A stretch of 64,000 bases of DNA from Zygnema circumcarinatum (Eukaryota; Streptophyta; Zygnematophyceae; Zygnematales; Zygnemataceae). Numbering within the stretch: the stretch's first letter is position 1; the number at the start of each line of letters is the position of its first letter. Location: the NCBI GenBank assembly GCA_037447605.1, contig CM074807.1, positions 810,164 through 874,163 of the forward strand, written 5' to 3'. This document shows positions 36,223 to 46,875 of this stretch, piece after piece. The position numbers and the translations under genes were made by a program. The notes beneath the pieces are model-generated. The model saw nothing but the letters and a program-made list of their open reading frames with translations, searched no databases and had not been told where the DNA came from.

Positions 36223-36951
36223 GGGGGCGACTATTTACAGTGTACGTTTTCTGAATGTAGTGTACGTTTTCGGGGGGCAGCAAAAAAATCCTTTTTGTGG
36301 CTGCCCGGCGCTGTTTCATACTTTTCAGAATAGATACAGACCTTTTTTCGTCGGATGTACGGATAGTGATTTGAAATGTACGAAGCGCGCGCGTCTACAA
36401 GGTATACGGGCGCAACACGTGGAGCGACATGATTGGTCGCGGCAACATATGACGTGACAAGTATGTTTGGGACCGTGACGTGACGAAACGAGACGCGACA
36501 AAAGTGGAGTCCGCGGACGGCAGTCGGAAATGGCGGGGATTAAAAACTGACAGAAAAAGATAGGGCACATAACGTAGCGTGTTTCAGGAAAAATCTGTCA
36601 GTTTTTTTCCCGCCATTTCCGACTGCCGTCCGCGGACTCCACTTTTGTCGCGTCTCGTTTCGTCACGTCACGGTCCCAAACATACTTGTCACGTCATATG
36701 TTGCCGCGACCAATCATGTCGCTCCACAGCGTGCACCTACGGCATAAGCCACCGCAACTAGCGCCCTTATACCTTGTAGACGCGCAGGCTTCGTACATTT
36801 CAAATCACTATCCGTACATCCGACGAAAAAAGGTCTGTATCTATTCTGAAAAGTATGAAACAGCGCCGGGCAGCCACAAAAAGGATTTTTTTGCTGCCCC
36901 CCGAAAACGTACACTACATTCAGAAAACGTACACTGTAAATAGTCGCCCCC
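36223..36951. mobile_element. Foldback (long inverted repeat) element with 8-bp target duplication
   Basis: The left arm 36223-36556 and right arm 36592-36951 are nearly exact reverse complements, separated by about 35 bases. Both begin at GGGGGCGACTATTTACAG. The right arm has about 28 extra bases near 36730-36755. TTTGTTTT flanks both sides (36215-36222 and 36952-36959), a direct target duplication of 8 bp. No transposase frame. Termini and TSD fit a hAT- or Mutator-related non-autonomous foldback element; the high arm identity suggests recent insertion or conversion. Confidence 0.8.
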
Positions 36952-37641
36952 TTTGTTTTTTGTCATTTTGCTGTTTCCGCAAAACCTCGCCACGTGTTGA
37001 CTTCTCACTGGCGGCGAGTCAGTAAAGTTGTACGAAAGATCGCATTTCTTTGGCCGCCGGATTCGATTCCATGAAAGGCAGTTGGACGGAGCTGCAAACG
37101 ACATTTCCGTTACATGGAACACCCGCCCTGGCGGGCCCCCTGACACCCGGCCCTACGGACCCGTCCGCGCCCGCGCTCGCGGGCTGACGCGTGGCACCCG
37201 GCGAGCGGGCGGCCGCCTCTCAACTGCTCCCTCTCCCTCTCCGGCTTCCTCTCCCTCCCCCACTTTCTCTCATTCTCCCTCTCTCCCTCCCTCTACCTCT
37301 CTCTCCCTCTCCCCCCCTCTCTCTCTCTCCCTCTCTCTCTCCCCCTCTCTCTCTCTCGCTCTCTCTCCCTCTCTCCCTCTCTCCCTTTCTCTCTCCCCCT
37401 CGCTCTCTCTCTCTCTCTTTCCTCGGCCTCTCTCCCTTTCCCCTCTCTCCCCACTGCAGGAAAGGGAAGGCGCGCGATACATCGCCCAGTGTTTGCAGAT
37501 TTCGCTTCGGGAACCCTAATTTCTTGGACCCTAGCATGGATTCTCGGCTCCTGGCGTGGAAGGAAGCTCCTCGCGCGGTGGACCTGTGAATGCTGATCTG
37601 TAGAAAAGGGCTCTGAACCCTCCGCCGCTCCTCCTTCCGCC

Positions 37642-39549
37642 ATGGCAGAGCGCCGGTGGCTCACACTTAGCGGGGGACCGGTTTGGGCTCAGTGCGAGCC
37701 TGAAAGCTTGAATGAGAAAGTGCTCCGCTATCTGAACACGGGCCAAGACGCGCTTTCGGGCGTGAAGCCTCTCCGACACCGCCAGAAGCTCCGCAATGGC
37801 GGGAGCAGCCGCAGTGTGCGGGGGGAGAGGCAGAGGGAGGGGAGGGAGAGGGAGAGCGAAAGAGGGAGAGAGGCACAGAGAACGGAGGCGATGGATGGAG
37901 GGAGGGAGCTGGAAGTTCCTACTCTCGACGATCCCAATTGGGAGGATCAGTTGGAAGCGAGCAGCACGACAGATGTCGCCATTACAACTCCTTCAAAGCG
38001 TCCGGCTGTTCATAGAAGCCCGAACCCTAAAGTGTTGGTGCAGGCGATGCTGGAGGAGGAGAGGTCTCTGAAGGAGGCGCATTACGGGCGGCCGAGAGGA
38101 ATATATTCTGCAGGAGGGTCATCTTCGGCTTCTGGATCAAGTAAGCTTTTGGGAGATTTTGAAGCTCTCAATATCAGAGCAGATCTTCAGAATAGTTTAC
38201 CCGTTCAGCAGCAATATACGCCGCAGCCGCAGTCTCCAGTGTCCCCGGGAGATGTCCGCTTTTCGTGGGATTTTAGCGATGGAGGAGAGCATGGAGGTAT
38301 GAAAGGGGGTGCAGGAGCAGTCTTGGAGCTGAGGAGGAGCAGGGATTCAGTGATGAGGATGGTAGTGGACGGTAGTGAGAGAGAGGGAGAGAACGTTGGA
38401 TCGACGTTTGGAGATTCAGAGGAGGAGACGAGACAGAAAAATGAGTCTCTCTCTGCGTTCGGAATGTGGACGAGTGGAAACAAGCGGCAGGCAGCACAGG
38501 CGCAGATTCGAACTCCCGAACGGAACTGCAAAAGTAGCTGCCAACAGAATGTGGAGGAGCCCAAGGAAGCGTGGGAGCATATGTTAAGTAACAGGGAGCC
38601 GGCTCCTTATAGGGCGGCTTCTCGCCCTTCTGCAGTAGAGAGAAGAACTGGGGTTTTAGGGTTTGGAAGTTTGGGACACGAAGAACAGCAAATCCTTCCT
38701 CCGCAGAGGCTTTTTACTCGGAATCGAGGGGCGGGTGATCCTGTAATGGAGGCACTTGTAGGGCAGCTGGTGAATGCTAAGGATGCAGTTTCCTGTGGGA
38801 GTGTGGCAGAGAGAGTGCTTCTCTTTCAAGCTTCCGCTCTCACGCAGCAGTTTGCAGCTCTCGCAGACGGGGCTATGGGGAGCAGCCATGGATTTGAGCT
38901 GCTGAACTTGAGTGGGCTGTTCGTTCAAAGGGAGATGTCGTTACTGAAGGCACTGGACAAGCTGAGAGTTGCCTTTCCCCATCTGCTGCCTGTTTCTGGG
39001 CAGAGTGGGGAAGAGTTATCCGCTATGCTTGTTGATACTCCTATTCGAGTGGCTTGCATAGGACAAGGTCCTGGATGTCTCGGACTTGGTCTCCTTCTCC
39101 TGTTTGCGTGGATTTCTCCGCAGAGTGAAGTGGAGATGAACTGTTTCGGAGGAGGAGAGGGGTGGCAGGGAGTGGCTGATGCTGTCTCTCTCGCAGGAAT
39201 TAAGAAGTTTTCCGACTTGGAATTGTTTGACATCATGTCGGAAGAAGGGGCACTGAAGGGATACTCCGTGGTGGTGATCAGTTTTGTCGTCGTGCGAGCC
39301 ATGAAGGGGAGGAAGCCCAACGATTGGGCTCTCTTCTGGAGAGATCTGCATGGGTGCACAGATAGCTCAGTGGTAGTGGTGTTCTGTGATGACTTTAAAC
39401 AAACAAACACACATGACTTTATGCCGCCGCAGTACGTGCAGTCGACGGATTGGGAGTGCGCTGTGTTTGAAGCTTCAGAGGGGCAGAGGACGGAGGAGCA
39501 GCACTCGTTCTATGTAGCATGGAAACCGGAGATTCCGATGGAGCAATAG
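37642..39549 (+). CDS. Intronless protein with methyltransferase-like C-terminal domain
   Basis: A single frame of 635 codons ending at TAG; the more likely start is the ATG at 37891 (about 552 residues), because the codons before it include a GA-repeat stretch encoding RERESERGRE that looks like leader sequence. The N-terminal half is Ser/Gly-rich and probably disordered. From about residue 360 of the long form a folded part begins: DPVMEALVGQLVNAKDAV and FVQREMSLLKALDKLRVAFP, then IRVACIGQGPGCLGLGL (resembling motif I of class-I SAM methyltransferases), a middle with FSDLELFDIMSE, then VVVISFVVVRAM and SSVVVVFCDDF as further strands. I infer a Rossmann-type fold, but the acidic residue expected after strand 2 is not obvious. 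Substrate unknown. GRAS-family membership was considered and not supported. Confidence 0.6.
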   Translation: MAERRWLTLSGGPVWAQCEPESLNEKVLRYLNTGQDALSGVKPLRHRQKLRNGGSSRSVRGERQREGRERESERGREAQRTEAMDGGRELEVPTLDDPNWEDQLEASSTTDVAITTPSKRPAVHRSPNPKVLVQAMLEEERSLKEAHYGRPRGIYSAGGSSSASGSSKLLGDFEALNIRADLQNSLPVQQQYTPQPQSPVSPGDVRFSWDFSDGGEHGGMKGGAGAVLELRRSRDSVMRMVVDGSEREGENVGSTFGDSEEETRQKNESLSAFGMWTSGNKRQAAQAQIRTPERNCKSSCQQNVEEPKEAWEHMLSNREPAPYRAASRPSAVERRTGVLGFGSLGHEEQQILPPQRLFTRNRGAGDPVMEALVGQLVNAKDAVSCGSVAERVLLFQASALTQQFAALADGAMGSSHGFELLNLSGLFVQREMSLLKALDKLRVAFPHLLPVSGQSGEELSAMLVDTPIRVACIGQGPGCLGLGLLLLFAWISPQSEVEMNCFGGGEGWQGVADAVSLAGIKKFSDLELFDIMSEEGALKGYSVVVISFVVVRAMKGRKPNDWALFWRDLHGCTDSSVVVVFCDDFKQTNTHDFMPPQYVQSTDWECAVFEASEGQRTEEQHSFYVAWKPEIPMEQ

Positions 39550-39673
39550 CTGTAAATCAGGTCCACTAACTGTAGCAGAACGCATAGAACCGGCTGCAAG
39601 CGGCTGCAGGCGAATCGGGGCTGCGGAGAGGGGAATGTACTGGGGAGTGTTTTGGGGGGGGGGGGGGGGGGGA

Positions 39674-39683
39674 NNNNNNNNNN
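39674..39683. other. Assembly gap (10 N) inside a poly-G run
   Basis: About 18 G precede and 18 G follow the gap, with a single A just before it. The long G homopolymer probably caused the break; real length is unknown. Confidence 0.99.
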
Positions 39684-40699
39684 GGGGGGGGGGGGGGGGG
39701 TGAAGGAGCAGTATATTGTAATTTATATGAGTAGCAGGCAGACAGGCAGGCAGACAGGGCTCATGGAATCTCAGAAGGCAGCGAGCTTAAAGCAAGCAAT
39801 AGTGTGAGGGCCATGTGTTGGATTTCGGGATAATGTGTTCTTGGGTGGGAGAGGGGCGGGAGAGAGGGCGGGAGAGTGGGCGGGAGAGTGGGCGGGAGAG
39901 TGGGGGAGAGGGAGAAAGACAGGATAGGGCCGAACATTTTTCGGGTGTAACTTCATAGGGTGCAGAGCCTGCATGTTAGGAAATTTGGTCACGCTTTGGA
40001 GCGGTGTACTTTGAGCGGCAGTAGGAGGAGGAGCTTTCCGGCTTTGACCTTCTCACAACGGAGTGGCGAGAGGGAGAGGGGGAGGCAGAGAGAGAGGCGT
40101 GACGTGACACCCCCCCTCCCCTCCAACCCTTTCGAAAGAGCAGCAATCGGGGAACTATGTACATTGTTGATTTTTGAAGTTCAGGGTTCAGAGTGCAGGG
40201 TTAAGTGTTCAGGGTTCAGCTAAGCACAGCTGGAGCGCTGGTCGCCTGTTTTTCGAGTGCAGGAGACTGTTTTTTTGGCAGAACGGAACGTTTTGTGATA
40301 GGGAGGGTTCAGGGGGGCAGCGGTAGGAGGAGGGGAGAGGAGGATGTCATCTGCGCAACGAGAACAAAAAGAAAAAAAAAATATTGTTTTTGGACCAGGG
40401 CAGCGCTTGGATGTTGGTGATGGTGATGGTGGTGATGCTGGCGGTGATGGTTGGGCGGGTGGTTGAGGTTTAGGGTTCAGCAGGGCTCTGAAACTCCTCA
40501 GGCTGCAGGGGAGTCGGTTCCTTGTCTGAAGCGTTTTTCCTTGAGATGTGATTTATTATTGGATTGTGGCTCGTATGTTTCTAGAGTTCAGGGTTTATCG
40601 CTGGGCGATGGGGCTCATGGCAAGGAGGCTAAGGGACATGCTCTGTCTCTTCTGGCGTCTGTGCATGTACCTGCCATGATGTCCATGCAAGCCAATGGA

Positions 40700-40815
40700 T
40701 GGTCATACCATGTCATGCCATTCCATGCCATGTCATGCCATTCCACGCCATGTCATGACGCTATTCCACGCCATGTCATGCCATTCCATGCCATGTCATG
40801 CCATTCCACGCTATG
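40700..40815. repeat. CATG-rich minisatellite
   Basis: Imperfect tandem copies of CCATGTCATGCCATTCCACG and shorter CATGCCATTC units, about five to six in all. Confidence 0.8.
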
Positions 40816-41229
40816 CTTCTCCATCAGAAGATGTTCCAGGATGTCCATAGGAACTAAACTTTCAAAAAGCGACAATGATGACTGAGGCCTGTTACGTGTT
40901 TGGAATCAGTTGAACGATATAGCCATCACATCGGTAGTTCCTGTGCAGATCCAGCTCAGAAATGTGTCGTGCGCGCGAGGAGTTCAATAGGCCATGAACT
41001 TCTCAGCATGAAAGAACGGGCTCAAAGCTGCTCTCAGAGCCCCCTTCATCTGCTGACGCTATGCAGAAGCCTCTACTGTTTATAAGCTCGTCAGGTTATG
41101 GGGGATTTTAGATTTAAGAACGAAGTCCTCAAACTAAGGATGACTAGCGATGATTAGGGTTGACTAGGGTTCGTACTTGAACGCGATTACAGCATCTCCT
41201 TCAACACTTCCGCCTTAAGTTGGCAACTT

Positions 41230-41692
41230 TCAAGCCTTTTTTCCTGGCTGAATGGAATGAGTTCCACCTCTGCTTTCTAAGCCGAGAGCAGGGGCCCTTT
41301 GTTCGCCCTTGCTGGATTGGATGGCATGGACTGCCACGATTGAGGCCTCATCCTCGTTTTCCCACCAATGGATCTTGACGCAGAGCACGTGTTTGTTTCC
41401 CTGAAAACCATTCCTGCAAATGATTAAATCAGAAAACCCTAAAACTGTATAGGTTTTATTTGACATAAACACCCTGCGATGTTCAGAGCCCTTTGAAGGC
41501 CCAATGCAAATGAATGCAATTTGTGAGGGTGCTTTGCAATGAGCGGCATCTCTTTTTTGCCTTTTTGGCCTGCACCAGTTTCTGGAGTGGTTAGACAGGG
41601 ACAACGAGATTCCATACACACCTTCCAAAAGTAAAGCGAGGATTGGCTGAGTTGATCCGCTCGAATACACGAAAGAGCCGATGGTCCGCCAT
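41230..41692 (-). CDS. Small two-exon protein of unknown function
   Basis: Exons 41622-41692 and 41230-41413 join in phase (AG|G, donor GTGTGT, acceptor TTGCAG) to an 84-residue protein. It starts MADHRLFRVFERINSANPRF and continues TFGRNGFQGNKHVLCVKIHW, then WENEDEASIVAVHAI, ending in a basic GKKA. The first 50 residues look folded; the rest is polar. No signal peptide or membrane segment. I do not recognise the family. The clean splice phase supports a real gene, but its short length keeps confidence moderate. Confidence 0.45.
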
Positions 41693-42741
41693 TGTCCTGA
41701 TCCAGTACAAATTCTTTGAGTCAATTACCAGTGCGCCGAAGTCAACTTCATCGTGGGGTGTACAAAATCACGAGCATAATAAAAACCATAATAATAATAT
41801 AACCATAAAATAAAGGTTAACCATGATATAAAGGTTTGGGCTTGATCTGCATGTACCGTAATCTTGCATTGAGAGTTTAGGGTCCTGAAGAACAGCAGGT
41901 AAGAAAGAGAAAAGAGACGATTGGGATGTTGTTTATTTAGAGAGTTCCAAGTTAATCAAGAACAAATTCACTGTCGGAAGGTCAAGTAGCATACCTTGAC
42001 GTCATCGCCACGTGCTCGTAGAAGAAGACGAAGCGCTTCAGATTGGGAAGACTCATCCCTCCGCCTCATACGATCATATCCCCAACAACATTTTAACCCA
42101 AAAAGGAGAAGGAAACCAGCAGAAAACTAAACACGTCAGTGCGTGAACATGCGATGAATGGAAGCCCCAGATGCTGCTCTGAAAACCATTTTCGTTCTTC
42201 AAGAATGTTAGGCTTGAAAGCTTTCTGTAAAGCAAAACAAAGCAGATTCAGAAGGTCTCTGTGGAATGAGGACTGCTCTAACGATCCAGTTACCAACCTT
42301 TGCAGGAGATAGTTGTTCAGTTCTCCGTTGAGGAGCAGCTCCTTGCTGGAAGCATACGAGCTAAGAAGGAGCACAAGCTAACAGAGAAAGGAACGCATCA
42401 GTTTCTTTCTGAAGTTTCTGAAGTTCTGAAGTTGGATATTCAAGCATTACAATTGTAGGATTCGTCTTCCAGCCTCTTAGCAAGAAAGCTCTAAACCTCC
42501 AAAAAACCATGGCAAGAAACGTCTGAAGTTACCAATAGCACAAGATAACTGTGATATTGTCTTCTTTATGGACCATAATTATTTTACAAATCAATGCAAC
42601 AGAATGGGACTCACCTTCAGCGTCGGAGCAGAAAACGTGGTAAGTCAGCGGTAGAGACAGCCAACGACTCGCCATCCTTACGCTGTCACGGCGTTGCATT
42701 GCAAAGAGTATGGGCAGCAGGATTGCTTCTTGCTGCAATTA
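41693..42741. other. Spacer between small gene and FZR 3' end
   Basis: Moderately A+T-rich. A minus-strand open frame at 42093-42374 has no known relatives. No gene recognised. Confidence 0.4.
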
Positions 42742-45474
42742 TTATCTGATGGAGGACTTCCTGAAGAGGCTGCTCCTCTTCATGTCCTTCCCATTCCTTC
42801 TGCTCTTGGAAGAGCCGTCAAATATCTTCCAGAAACGCAGTGTTTCATCATCACCTGCTGACACCACAGTGCATCCATCGGGGCTAGCAGCAAGGTAGCC
42901 TGCTCGGGACGAGTGTGCTTTCAGCTCTGCAGTCCGAGTTAGAGTGGGATACTTCCACAAGCAGAGCTGAGCAGTAGCTGTATGGCCATGTGAACTCAGA
43001 ATCTCCTTGTCACTTTGGCTCCACTGTAGAGCACAAACCTGGAACCTCCCCAGAGAAAAGGAGCGGATTATAGTCAGAAAAGCTGCCTGGATTCTGAACG
43101 AGAGTGAAAGTTCTACAAAAGGTAAATGCCTCTTCTACCCATTCATGTCACGAATACATTATGACTGAAAGTGCACTCCGCTTTCAGGACATAATCCTCC
43201 AATACATTCCAAGGCTGCTTACTTGTGAATGAGTCTCAACAGCGTTGAGACATGCCCCCGTATATGTATTCCAGAACCTAATAGACCGGTCGGAGCTGCC
43301 TGCCCCAGAGGCAAGCAAGTTGCTCTGGAAGGGGCACCAAGCGAGCGCTTTGACAGCTGCAGTGTGCCTTGTGATTCTGTGAAGGTAATTAGCTGAGCCA
43401 GGACGACTAGAGGAAGTTGATGTTGCATTCCATATGTGGAGCAGGTTGTCATTTCCTCCACTGGCTAGCTGCTGCCCAGACGGAGACCACTTCAGACTGC
43501 AAACTTCATCTCGATGACTTGTAAGGCGAGAGGTGATATGCTCTCTGATACGAATATCATGGTTGATTATTGTGCTGTCACGGCTTCCAGACGTTAAGGT
43601 TGTACCTCTCCAAGCCAGACTGCCCACTCGCCCTGTGTGGCCGGACAGAGTCCGGACCTGCATAGCCACAGTTGTACCCCATCACTTTGTCTTCCTCTTC
43701 GTATTCTACTTCCCTTCTCATCTGTAATTGGGCATTGAAAAAACTGATCACTCTCCAGAAACTTGAACCAACGTTCGACTATTTCCGGTCCGCATGAGCT
43801 GAGTGATTTGTTAAACTGTCATCGACTAAATGAATACAAATAAGAAAAATTGCTTGGAAGCTTGACAGACCTTGGCGAATTGCGACAAAAGAGTGTTGGA
43901 GAAGAGAAGCAAAAGAAGGTATCCTACCTTGCGGACTCTAACAGCGTCCCAAATGTGGATGTCATTATTGGATAACCCGATGGCAATATGCTTCTCATCT
44001 GGCGCCCACGAAATGCTTGTCACTTCACTATCGTCGGGGGCGTCCATTAGCTGCATGGTGGAATTGTCTGTAGCATTCAACATGTAGACAGAGGGCCCAA
44101 GAGCTACTGCAAGAACATCCCTGGTATTCCAATCGAGCAGATTTAAGTAGTAGTCATCCAGAAGCCCCGGGGCGTCTAAGGTCTTCTCCTCCGTCTGCAA
44201 AGGAAAGCACCAACGGCGAAAGAGATTTCATAGCTTCAGCATTAGATATGTTGATTCTCAAAAGATTGAATGAAGCAGAATAACCTTCGACAGAACCTGT
44301 GGCCGAGCAAGGATTTGACCTGTTACAGAGATCAGAAAAGAGCAACATAGCGCTTCTGGGCGGGTCCTTACTTGAGAAATCTGCCGATTAGTGCTGCTGG
44401 AAGGTCCGTTGTAGAAATTGGAAGGCGAAGGTCTTTTATCAAAAAATGATTCAGCAGCAGGAGATGGCTTCTCTTTGAAAGCCAGAATTCTGCGGCTTTC
44501 GTTGTCGCTGTTGCTACGGGAAAGGAGGCTGCCTGCCAACTGTCGTTGATAATTCTCCTGAATCAGGCCGATTGCAACAACAAAAATGGCATACTAGTAG
44601 TCAAAACGAAACTCACGTCCTGCACTTAGAGAAAAGTTTTACGGATTCAGATCAATCCATAAGCACATAAACTGGTCTAGTTCTATCTCTCTCTCTCTCT
44701 GTCTGTCTCTCTCTCACTCCGACTCTCTCTCCCCCCCCCCCCTCCCTCTCTCCCCCTCCCTTCACCCCCCACTCTTCCCCTTCCTCTCGCTTTCTGTCAT
44801 GTAGAACGATCGACGAGGCATTCTTCCTTGGAATGAACTTAGACATGCATGTGGGGGAACCAGCCATACCTTAAATTGAGAAGGGGTGCCAGCTGGCTTA
44901 TCCGGGGAAGCCCGGCTTGCCAAGCTGAACAGCGCCAGATCTGTGTCTGTGCATCCACGATGCGGAATAAATCGGTCTCCCTGCAATAGTACCATGCAGA
45001 CAATACTTTCACACCTATCAGCGATTCAGACTACACCTCAGATACCTAAGGTTTTGCCCCTTCCTGCCTGTATCAACACACACATTTGACTGCGTTTTTA
45101 TTCACAGTTATCCCCTACATCATTTGAATCTCTGTTTAACAAAAAAAAAAGTCACTAGATTTTAAATCCGTCGAGTCCTTCGCAAAAGAACGTCCATCAA
45201 GCTACCCTCTATTTCGATACCGGCTGAAATGCAACTACGAAAGAATATCTTCTCAGGAATGGTGGGTCAAGGCTTAGCATTTCGCCGCTTTAGCTGGCAC
45301 CCACGTTATCAAAACTCTCACCTGTGGAGTCCTCCGCATGCGTGAAAACTTCTGTGCGGATCTCGGTGGCGTCACAAATTTTTGCGGGGAGGGCCTGTCT
45401 CTGAAATTGTCTCTTTCATTCAAGAGGAACTTTCGAGGCGTCAATTTGTCCCCTATGGACGCCATGCTCATCAT
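42742..45474 (-). CDS. FZR: Fizzy-related/CDH1 (CCS52A-like) APC/C activator
   Basis: WD40 co-activator that brings D-box and KEN substrates to the anaphase-promoting complex; in plants CCS52A drives endoreduplication. Six exons, 45322-45474, 44870-44980, 44372-44557, 43928-44194, 43223-43657 and 42742-43038, join in phase to 482 residues, the usual length. The C-box is intact (GDRFIPHRG), the linker carries [11 protein letters not shown], then [17 protein letters not shown] opens the seven-blade propeller. Blades include [61 protein letters not shown] and [14 protein letters not shown]. The protein ends in Ile-Arg (KSSIR), the IR tail that docks on APC3. The start is one of three clustered Met (45474, 45471, 45465). 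The blade usually reading GYSQNQ before WKY is [16 protein letters not shown] here. Confidence 0.95.
44690..44790. repeat. CT-rich tract in FZR intron
   Basis: CTCTCT and CCCCTCCC runs within the intron between exons 2 and 3. Confidence 0.8.
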
Positions 45475-46559
45475 TTGGAGAAAAGTGAGTAGAGAGGGTC
45501 CTAACTGATTCTGCTTCTGCTTTGCAGGAAAATCAGTGTGGCAATTTAATGCTGCGATTCCGTTGGGAGAGCAGAGTTTCCAATTTGTACAGTAACGAGT
45601 CCTGCAGAAAACGAGACAACCAAAAAAGCAAGGAGTGGCAAACAACAAGTGAACAGCAACCTAACAACTAAGCAATTAAGCTATCAAACAAGGCGACAAT
45701 TAAGCAAGTATACGATCAAGCAAGCAACCAATCAAGAAATCAAACAATCGAAACAATCAAGCAAGCAATCAGGCAAGCAAAGAAACCAGGAAGCAAGCAA
45801 CCAGGTAGCAGAGACCAACACAGGACTCAAACTGTCCAAACAATCAACCAAACGAGCAGCCTTCAGTCAAGGAAATATCAAACAAAAGCCGTCAACAACA
45901 GTTGTCAACAACAATCTGAATTCTATCAGCGACTGTCTCATCAATATGACCGTTATCAGCATCCAGGCACGCAGTATTCAGAAGCTCACGCTCCAAACAT
46001 GCAAGAAGCAGGCCAGGCAGCACTCAGGCAAGCACTCAGGCAGGCAGGCAGGCAGCAGGCAGACCCCCGTCCTTCCCCCCCCCCTTCATATGGGCCCAAG
46101 GTTTGGGCCCAAGGGCGGCGCCAAATTTCAAGCAGGCAACGGCTCCATTTCGCGGCCAACCACGGCCTGCCACGCTGGACCATATTTAAATCGTCCGCGC
46201 TTCCAGGGTCAGCAAGAAAATAGGGTCTTGTCGGTCTTGGTGAGTTTTTAGGCGTCCCATCGCGGGTACAAACGGGGTAAACAGGGAATTTGGTGTATTC
46301 TGGCTGGAGTTTGTGGTACGGACAAGCAGAAAAAAAGTACACGTCGGATTGATATAACCAATGAAAACCGACCACGTGGAAAACGGAATTTTTTGGGCTC
46401 CTTTGACGTTGGAGACTGGATAACGTGGCAGGCGGGGATTGGTCAAAAAACCTTGACAAGGTTCCCGGCTTTGAGGTTTGTACGGAACGAAAAGAACCGC
46501 CGAAAATGGCTCATGTCAGAAACTGCAGGTTTTTGGGTTTTTAGGTTTTTGGCTTTGAA

Positions 46560-46675
46560 GGGTTTTAAGGTTTTAAGGTTTTAAGGTTTTAAGGTTTTAA
46601 GGTTTTAAGGTTTTAAGGTTTTAAGGTTTTAAGGTTTTAAGGTTTTAAGGTTTTAAGGTTTTAAGGTTTTTAGGG
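46560..46675. repeat. (TTTTAAGG)n tandem array
   Basis: About 14 nearly perfect 8-bp units, edging into TTTTTAGGG at the right end. The unit resembles telomere-type repeats (TTTAGGG, TTTTAGGG) with one substitution. Confidence 0.9.
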
Positions 46676-46724
46676 TTTTTCCGACCTAAGAAATTTTTTG
46701 GAGGCAATTGTTGCACAGGTCGGG

Positions 46725-46875
46725 CCATTGGATCAACCATTGGAATGGTTGCCAACCATTGGTTCGCGACCCAGCCAACCATTGCCAATGGTTCGAACCA
46801 TTGGGTCGGACCGAAGCGAACCCATTGCCAATGGGTTGCAACCATAGAAACCATTGCCAACATTTTTTTTTTTTT
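46725..46875. repeat. Nested palindromic CCATTGGCAATGG-family repeat with T-run
   Basis: Many overlapping GGTTGCCAACCATTGG, CCATTGCCAATGG and AACCATTGGTT motifs on both strands, followed by 15 T. Confidence 0.7.

Larger units (their letters stand above)
31458..37641. other. Gene-poor, repeat- and CpG-rich region
   Basis: No gene recognised. Contents in order: CCCTCT-rich DNA 31990-32410, CCAAT and ACGT boxes 32500-34600, a 578-bp MITE 34823-35400, a GGCAT array 35870-35942, a 729-bp foldback element 36223-36951 and CT-rich DNA 37220-37450. Open frames here come from low-complexity DNA or from the two arms of the foldback. Confidence 0.6.
39550..41229. other. Spacer with G-run, gap and minisatellites
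   Basis: Poly-G flanks a 10-N gap (39674-39683); a 12-bp GGGCGGGAGAGT repeat lies at 39845-39910; a degenerate CCATGTCATGCCATTCCA repeat lies at 40700-40815. No gene recognised. Confidence 0.6.

Noticed and set aside
36325-36761. Two copies of a Cys/Arg-rich gene on opposite strands
   Set aside because: The same sequence read from the two arms of the foldback element.
37642-39549. GRAS transcription factor
   Set aside because: Length and intronless structure fit, but no VHIID, LHRI or SAW motif is visible.
44280-44340. Extra FZR exon (acceptor TGTAACAG)
   Set aside because: It would break the phase between exons 3 and 4, which join directly into the conserved [10 protein letters not shown] sequence.
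45680-45835. CRISPR-like array
   Set aside because: Irregular short repeats without spacers of constant length, in a eukaryotic nuclear genome.
45649-46251. Gln/Lys/Ser-rich 200-codon frame
   Set aside because: Driven by an AAGCAATC-like degenerate repeat; no second coding signal.
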